Positions 14,749 to 18,835 of a stretch of 18,835 bases of DNA are shown piece after piece. The notes beneath the pieces are model-generated. The model saw only the letters and a list, made by a program, of their open reading frames with translations, was not told the origin of the DNA and ran no database searches. The translations under genes and the position numbers were made by a program. The stretch lies in assembly GCA_031277995.1 (NCBI GenBank), contig JAITLH010000012.1:1-18835 (forward strand), written 5' to 3'. This DNA comes from Deltaproteobacteria bacterium. Its GTDB lineage: Bacteria > Desulfobacterota > Desulfarculia > Adiutricales > Adiutricaceae. The first letter of the stretch is position 1. Each line of letters opens with the position of its first letter.

Positions 14749-15510
14749 TCAAAGGGGCTTATGCCCCCAGATAACCGCGGCCACGCCAAAGGTATAGGTC
14801 TGGTAATCGCAGCGAACGAAACCGGCCTCGAGCAAATCGTCAATCACCCTTTCGGGGTGGGGAAACTGGAGGACGGAATCGGCCAGGTATTCATAGGCCT
14901 CGGTCGAGCTTTGAAAGAGCTGCCCGGCCATAAAGGGGATGGCTTTTTTTAGATACCAGCGGTGGGCCGGGGCCAAAAGCGAACGGGGGTCAAAGAAAAC
15001 TTCCAGGACCAAAAAGCGCGCCCCGGGCACCAGCAGATTCAAGACCGATTCGTAGAGGGCTTTTTTGGCCTTGACGTTTCTAAGCCCAAAGGAGACGGTG
15101 ATCGAGTCAAAGGACTGGGCCGGAAGTTTGGGCTTTATCGCGTCGCCCAGAATTAGGGTCGGCATGGGTTCCAAGATCGCCGAGTTGTTTATGGCGTTTT
15201 GAAGTTTTTCCTTGGCCAGATCCAGCATGCTCTGGGCCAAGTCCAGGCCGAACAAAAGCGACTTTGGGTGAAACTTTTTTATCGAAAGGAGCTGATCGCC
15301 GGTCCCGGTGGCCAGATCGAGAAAATGGCCCGGGGGGTTTTTAATCAATAACCTGCGGCTAAGGCAATCGCGCCAAAAACCGTGGCGGCCCAAGCTCATA
15401 ACCGAGTTCAATAGGTCGTAGTTGGGCGATATCTCGGAGAACATGTTCTCGATTTTGTTTAAGTCGACCTGGCCGGGTGGGTTTTCCGGCGAAAGGACAT
15501 CCGGGGTCAT
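14749..15510 (-). CDS. menG: Quinone-biosynthesis C-methyltransferase (UbiE/MenG)
   Basis: The enzyme adds the last ring C-methyl group from S-adenosylmethionine in menaquinone (or ubiquinone) synthesis, at the membrane face of the cytoplasm. The 253-residue protein shows MFSEISPNYDLLNSVMSLG (about 23-41), motif I LDLATGTGD (64-72), ITVSFGLRNV (about 127-136) and the C-terminal TFGVAAVIWGHKP, all characteristic of UbiE/MenG. In an anaerobe the menaquinone role is more likely, so I use menG; the sequence alone cannot exclude ubiE. The ATG at 15510 lies 32 bp after the HAD stop on the same strand, consistent with a two-gene operon. The repeat-palindrome region and a probable terminator follow. 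Confidence 0.93.
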   Translation of the reverse strand: MTPDVLSPENPPGQVDLNKIENMFSEISPNYDLLNSVMSLGRHGFWRDCLSRRLLIKNPPGHFLDLATGTGDQLLSIKKFHPKSLLFGLDLAQSMLDLAKEKLQNAINNSAILEPMPTLILGDAIKPKLPAQSFDSITVSFGLRNVKAKKALYESVLNLLVPGARFLVLEVFFDPRSLLAPAHRWYLKKAIPFMAGQLFQSSTEAYEYLADSVLQFPHPERVIDDLLEAGFVRCDYQTYTFGVAAVIWGHKPL

Positions 15511-15542
15511 GGTTTCGTTCCCAAAAGGGGGGCCAACAAACC

Positions 15543-16172
15543 TTAGCAGCCTAGGAGGTCGCGGCTTGAGGCCAAGGTGGGGCGAACGTAAGTCGCCCCG
15601 GCGTTAAAAAGCTTTTCCGGGGTAGAGCCGCCCTGGGTTAGGCCAATGGCGATTATGTCGGCGGCCTTGGCGCAGTTCATGTCGGCCTCGGCGTCGCCTA
15701 CGTAAATGACGCTTTGGAGGTCAACCCCCAATTGGGCGACTATGGTTAAAAGCATGTCGGGCGCGGGCTTGGGCCTTAAGACGTCCAAGGAGCCAACGAC
15801 CGTGTCGAAATACTTGGCCAAATTAAGATCGGCCAGATCGTGCCAGGGCTTGGCCCGGTTGGAGGCCACGGCCAATAGGTAGCCCTTGCGTTTGGCCGAT
15901 TTAAGAATGTCTTCCCCCTCGGGGTAAAGTTTGATGTTACGGTTTATTTCGGGGAGAACTTTTCGCTCAAGAAAATCTTGCCACTCGTCTTTAAATTCCC
16001 CAAAGGCGTTAATCCAAAATTCCTTGGTAGGCAGGGCCAAACCCTCCAATATTTTGGCCTCGGTGACCTCGGGCAGGTTAAACCGGTCAGCCAACAAATT
16101 CGCCCCTTTGACGGTGGCGCTTAGGGAATCGAGTAAGGTCAAGTCCAGGTCGAAGATAAGGGTATTTAACAT
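15543..16172 (-). CDS. HAD-superfamily phosphatase, phosphoglycolate-phosphatase-like
   Basis: HAD phosphatases use an aspartyl-phosphate intermediate to dephosphorylate small metabolites; the substrate is not evident. From the preferred ATG at 16172 the protein has 209 residues. It carries motif I FDLDLTLLDS (Asp8 nucleophile, Asp10 general acid), motif II at ASNR (about residue 104), the motif III Lys within RPKPAPD and motif IV GDAEADMNCAK. A helical cap of about 70 residues sits between motifs I and II, the Gph-like subclass. A TTG at 16190 would add six residues but the ATG places the family start correctly. It lies upstream of menG in a probable operon; no metabolic link between the two is obvious. 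Confidence 0.88.
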   Translation of the reverse strand: MLNTLIFDLDLTLLDSLSATVKGANLLADRFNLPEVTEAKILEGLALPTKEFWINAFGEFKDEWQDFLERKVLPEINRNIKLYPEGEDILKSAKRKGYLLAVASNRAKPWHDLADLNLAKYFDTVVGSLDVLRPKPAPDMLLTIVAQLGVDLQSVIYVGDAEADMNCAKAADIIAIGLTQGGSTPEKLFNAGATYVRPTLASSRDLLGC

Positions 16173-16414
16173 ATTTAAGTCTTTACACAAATAAGGCTAA
16201 GGCGAAAAGCCTTAAAACAAAGAGAAAATAAGGGAGAGTGTGACTCCCCTTAAAGTCAAAAATACCATAAAATACCATTTTTATCAACCATGGTTCCCTT
16301 GATAATGTTTTCTTGACCCCATAAATGGCTTTTAATTAAGAAAATTATTTCCGAAAATCCATGGCCTACGTAAATCCTCCCCGGGGATCCCCGTGGGCCA
16401 ATTTGGGCCTGTCC
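16173..16414. other. AT-rich divergent intergenic region
   Basis: No gene is visible. The left part should contain the promoter of the HAD-menG pair, and a small dyad (TAAGGC and GCCTTA, 16198-16214) lies just upstream of that gene. The segment about 16250-16370 is AT-rich. Confidence 0.45.
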
Positions 16415-16474
16415 GGCCTTGGCCCCGGCCTTGGCCCCGGCCTTGGGCCCGGCCTTGGGCCCGGCCTAGGCCCA
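16415..16474. repeat. 12-bp tandem repeat, five units
   Basis: Five contiguous 12-bp units run from 16415 to 16474. The first two are GGCCTTGGCCCC, the next two GGCCTTGGGCCC and the last GGCCTAGGCCCA, so the array diverges in order. Every unit is itself close to a palindrome. Confidence 0.9.
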
Positions 16475-16577
16475 GCCGTTTTTTTTGGCGATTCCTTTTG
16501 GCCATTATTCAAAAGCTTTGGTTTTGGGGCCTAGGGGAGCGGCGATTTGGCGGGCTATCCGGGCTTACCTTAAAAAG

Positions 16578-16607
16578 TTGACAATAAGTTTTGAAATGAG
16601 GTATGTT
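16578..16607 (+). promoter_or_regulatory. Candidate sigma-70 promoter
   Basis: TTGACA at 16578-16583 and TATGTT at 16602-16607 are separated by 18 bp. It could drive a long leader toward the exported protein gene at 17020 or an unannotated small RNA. Only the hexamer match supports it. Confidence 0.35.
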
Positions 16608-16905
16608 ACCTTTCTGAAAAGTTCTTTGGGGACAAGCGATTGGCTTTTCAATAAAGACTTTTTGGAAACGGCCCGTTCGTTTGGGCTAAATACGGTCCGT
16701 TTTTTTCCCTTCCTGGGCGCCCGAATGTTTAAACGGTTAATCGCGGCAAATTTTTTGGGATTTTATTTCGCTGACGGCGAGCCGCGACCATCGCTCTCCC
16801 CCCCCTGGCGTCCTTGTTTTTTCCTTATGTTAGTAAAACTTCCCCTTGGGCCAACCGAGTAATTTATTGGCCCAGACGCGTTTGTATTCATGGTGGACAA
16901 AAATG

Positions 16906-16925
16906 TTATTATGAGATCATAATAA
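16906..16925. promoter_or_regulatory. 20-bp dyad upstream of the exported protein gene
   Basis: TTATTATGA (16906-16914) and TCATAATAA (16917-16925) form a perfect 9-bp inverted repeat with a two-base centre, the shape of a dimeric repressor site. Two further small dyads follow: GTGGA/TCCAC (about 16953-16968) and TTTGATA/TATCAAA (16971-16994). The set ends about 25 bp before the start codon. Confidence 0.4.
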
Positions 16926-17019
16926 TATCTTAGTCCGCTTTTGATATATTTAGTGGAAATTACTCCACGATTTGATAGCTAGAAAGTTATCAAAAATTTT
17001 CCCATTGAGGATTAAACAC

Positions 17020-17397
17020 ATGTTGAAAAAATTCGCTCTCGCTCTCGTGGCCGTCTCTTTTCTGGCTTTAACCGCCCTGCCTCTTTTCGCCGCCGGCGCC
17101 GACATCAACGACGAAAACGTCAAGACCTTTCTGGTCATTTACGGCAACCCCGATCCCCAAGCCGTGGCCGCCGAGACGGCTAAGCTGGGGGACGGAGCCC
17201 AGGATTTCGGTGTCTTGGTCACCAAAATCATGACCGTGCACCAAATGAAGAAAGCCGGAATTGACGGCGACCTCCTTAAGACCCAACTCGCGGGCATGCC
17301 CGCTCCCAATACCGTCACGGCCGCGGAAATCGACGTCTATAACGCCAACGAAGCCGAACTCAAAAAAGTTTTAGACGCCATGACTCCCGGCAACTAA
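17020..17397 (+). CDS. Small exported protein of unknown function
   Basis: The precursor has 125 residues. It starts MLKKFALALVAVSFLALTAL, a typical Sec signal peptide, with likely cleavage after the AAGA region near residue 25. The mature protein of about 100 residues is mainly helical by composition, acidic, lacks Cys, and ends KKVLDAMTPGN. I do not recognise a family. The ATG at 17020 is chosen over an upstream in-frame codon at 16972 because GAGG lies nine bases before it and the signal peptide begins there. AT-rich dyads upstream and a strong terminator downstream mark it as a single-gene transcription unit, perhaps highly expressed. A periplasmic or secreted location is inferred from the signal only. 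Confidence 0.85.
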   Translation: MLKKFALALVAVSFLALTALPLFAAGADINDENVKTFLVIYGNPDPQAVAAETAKLGDGAQDFGVLVTKIMTVHQMKKAGIDGDLLKTQLAGMPAPNTVTAAEIDVYNANEAELKKVLDAMTPGN

Positions 17398-17414
17398 ACT
17401 TTTCCCCCATATAC

Positions 17415-17465
17415 GCGCGAAAGCCAGTCAGGGTAAAAAACCCGGGCTGGCTTTTTCGCGTTTTT
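17415..17465 (+). terminator. Intrinsic terminator of the small exported protein gene
   Basis: A long, slightly interrupted stem combines CGCGAAA, GCCAG and GGG on the left with CCC, CTGGC and TTTCGCG on the right, with an A-rich loop, and is followed by TTTTT. It starts 18 bp past the stop codon. Confidence 0.8.
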
Positions 17466-17860
17466 GCCCCAAAAAAAATGTCGCCTGCCCTCCCTGCCTC
17501 CCCCCCGAATTTCCGCCAGGGCTCTTAGCCCAGACCCTTGGCCAGGGTTTTCATTTTTGTCGCGGCCAGATGGCTCAATTCACGCCCAAAGGAGAAGTTT
17601 TGTGGCTTAGGCCGGGACGATTAGGTTAAAAAAAATTTGATCGGGCCCAAAAAGTTTGTTAAAATCCCAGCACTCACTACAGGACCTACTCCTATATTGG
17701 AGATTGTTCAATACTCGCGAATGGTTTTTTTTGGCCATTATTTCGCGTCGCCCTGGGCGCCGCGGCGCTTTACCCTTTGGTTAAGAGCGGCGCTCTATCC
17801 TTTGGTTAGCCGCGTCGGTGTCCAGCCCTTGGTTAGGCGGGCGGCTTTTGGAGGAATCAG
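17466..17860. other. Intergenic region upstream of the PadR-MIP operon
   Basis: I see no gene. The section around 17640-17730 is of lower GC and probably holds the operon promoter; a CTCC/GGAG dyad lies near 17691-17704. A 25-bp tandem repeat with a decayed third copy (17763-17835) lies just upstream of the GGAGGA ribosome-binding site of the regulator gene. Confidence 0.5.
17763..17835. repeat. Imperfect 25-bp tandem repeat with CCTTTGGTTA core
   Basis: Two units (17763-17787 and 17788-17812) match at 20 of 25 positions and share the core CCTTTGGTTA. A third, weaker copy of the core (CCTTGGTTA, 17827-17835) follows. The array lies 25-98 bp upstream of the PadR-like start codon, where a binding site for the regulator could be expected. 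Confidence 0.7.
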
Positions 17861-18268
17861 ATGGATTTTGGCGATTGTCCCTGCACGGGTAAGACTCTCA
17901 CCAAATTGGTCAAGCCCCTGGTCATGACCTTTTTGGCCAAAGGCCAGCTTCATGGTTACGGCGTCCAGCGCCTTTTGGAGAGAAAGGGCGGCTTTACCCA
18001 TGGCCCGCCGGATTTGAGCGGGATCTACCGGAGCCTCAAAGAAATGGAAAGCCAGGGTTATGTGGAATCGAGTTGGCTTTCCGCCGACGGGGGGCCGCCC
18101 AAAAAAAGCTTCAGCCTGACCAAAAACGGCCGGGCCTGTTTGGCCATGTGGAAAAAATCCCTAATCGACTATCGGGCCCAGATCGACGAGCTTATAAGTT
18201 TCATGGACGAACTAAGCCCGGAGGAGTTGGACGGCTTTGATTTCGTGGGCCAAGGGGAAGGGCAATGA
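17861..18268 (+). CDS. PadR-family winged-helix transcriptional regulator
   Basis: PadR regulators are dimeric winged-helix repressors, often controlled by small molecules. The 135-residue protein has an N-terminal CPCTGKTL motif (about 6-13), then the DNA-binding domain LVKPLVMTFLAKGQLHGYGV (helices 1-2, about 16-35), SGIYRSLKEMESQGYVES (recognition helix, about 53-70) and a wing ending KKSFSLTKNG. A C-terminal helix for dimerisation follows. The Cys-Pro-Cys opening recalls a subset of PadR proteins and could bind a metal or sense redox, but that is inference. The ATG at 17861 has a strong GGAGGA site. Its stop overlaps the start of the MIP channel gene (ATGA), so the two are translationally coupled and the protein probably controls channel expression. 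Confidence 0.88.
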   Translation: MDFGDCPCTGKTLTKLVKPLVMTFLAKGQLHGYGVQRLLERKGGFTHGPPDLSGIYRSLKEMESQGYVESSWLSADGGPPKKSFSLTKNGRACLAMWKKSLIDYRAQIDELISFMDELSPEELDGFDFVGQGEGQ

Positions 18269-18835
18269 TTTCTCGCCGGGAATTTTTTGGAGAACTTGGC
18301 GGGACTTTTTTATTGGTTTTCCTGGGCGTGGGGGTGGTTCAGTCTGCCGTTTTGACCGGCAACCAGGTGGGTATCTGGCAGGTGGCCGCGGTTTGGTTTA
18401 TCGCCGTGGCCTTGTCCATTTACGCCTTTGGGGCGGCCAGCGGGGCCCACATCAACCCGGCCATGACCGTGGCCTTTGTCGTTTGGCGAGGTTTCCCGGC
18501 CGGAAAAGCCCTTTTTTACCTTTTGGCCCAATTAATCGGGGCCGTTTTGGCCGCCCTCCTACTCTACGTTCAGTTCAAGGGCATCTTGATTCATTTTGAG
18601 GCCGCAGCCGGAATCGTCAGGGGCCAGGTTGGGAGCGAGCTTTCGGCCATGACCTTTGGCGAGTATTTCCCCCATCCCGGTTTAAAGAAAGCCTTGGCTT
18701 GGTCCGATTCGGCGGCCCCCCTAACCTTGGCCATGTTGGCCGAGTTTGTCGGGACGGCCATCCTCGCGGCCATGGTTTTTAGCCTAACCGATCCCAAAAA
18801 CCCCGGAGGCCCGGGGAGCCTTATGCCCCGGCCTT
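18265..18835 (+). CDS. MIP-family channel (glycerol facilitator/aquaporin), partial
   Basis: This gene continues past the right edge; 190 residues are visible. MIP channels pass water, glycerol or other small neutral solutes across the inner membrane. The first half shows helix 1 (about 8-28, GELGGTFLLVFLGVGVV), the first pore half-helix SGAHINPAMTV with the NPA at 64-66, and helix 3 (ALFYLLAQLIGAVLAALLLY). A GEYFPHPG loop is followed by AEFVGTAILAAMVFSLTDPKNPG, a pattern that leans toward the GlpF-like glycerol branch. The second NPA lies outside the window. The ATG overlaps the PadR stop by four bases, so the pair forms one operon under the regulator. Confidence 0.9.
   Translation, partial: MISRREFFGELGGTFLLVFLGVGVVQSAVLTGNQVGIWQVAAVWFIAVALSIYAFGAASGAHINPAMTVAFVVWRGFPAGKALFYLLAQLIGAVLAALLLYVQFKGILIHFEAAAGIVRGQVGSELSAMTFGEYFPHPGLKKALAWSDSAAPLTLAMLAEFVGTAILAAMVFSLTDPKNPGGPGSLMPRP

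Larger units (their letters stand above)
16475..17019. other. Intergenic region with a possible promoter and dyads
   Basis: A forward open frame covers 16485-16862 but begins at a TTG without a ribosome-binding site and has no recognisable family; I do not accept it as a gene. A TTGACA (16578-16583) followed after 18 bp by TATGTT (16602-16607) looks like a sigma-70 promoter on the forward strand. The right end is AT-rich and holds several dyads in front of the small exported protein gene. Confidence 0.45.

Noticed and set aside
16485..16862. Forward open frame of 125 codons
   Set aside because: It starts at a TTG without a ribosome-binding site, has no recognisable motif and spans a composition shift. 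The internal ATG at 16596 also lacks a Shine-Dalgarno sequence and overlaps a promoter-like element.

Overview
The window looks like a chromosomal stretch from an anaerobic, Gram-negative-type bacterium. It carries Sec-type signal peptides, a PilB/GspE assembly ATPase, CheW, a UbiE/MenG quinone methyltransferase and a DUF3786 protein. A Desulfobacterota (former Deltaproteobacteria) origin is my best guess, but this rests on gene content and style only. Coding DNA is GC-rich and very dense in GGCC tetramers and homopolymer runs. Several intergenic stretches are strikingly AT-rich.

Left part (1-5430): a non-coding or unclear leader with a 15-bp tandem repeat and an AT-rich promoter region precedes a forward DUF3786 gene. 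It converges on a reverse-strand run of maf (nucleotide pyrophosphatase), tatD (metal-dependent deoxyribonuclease) and tmk (dTMP kinase). Next on the reverse strand come an unrecognised exported protein and an exported beta-carbonic anhydrase with a long Pro/Ala/Ser/Asp-rich tail. These two proteins share nearly the same C-terminal end.

Middle (5431-11097): still on the reverse strand are an MFS permease with a 52-bp tandem duplication directly upstream, recN (recombinational repair) and a PilB/GspE-type ATPase. The ATPase frame is broken by one in-frame TAA in the conserved Walker B/His-box region. A 1.36-kb gene-free stretch follows, including an AT-rich island.

Right part (12425-18835): an inositol-monophosphatase-family gene (forward) faces cheW (reverse). 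An AT-rich, gene-free 0.8-kb stretch follows, then a reverse-strand pair of a HAD phosphatase and menG/ubiE. After a repeat-bearing intergenic region come a small exported protein and a regulator-channel pair. In that pair a PadR-like repressor overlaps by 4 bp a MIP (aquaporin/glycerol facilitator) gene that runs off the window.

Most genes are housekeeping and separately terminated; clear intrinsic terminators follow several of them. I see no CRISPR array, prophage, insertion sequence, tRNA or rRNA. The most unusual points are the PilB nonsense codon, the PadR-MIP unit, the shared tails of the two exported proteins, the altered active-site position in the IMPase homologue, and the many independent tandem-repeat arrays between genes.
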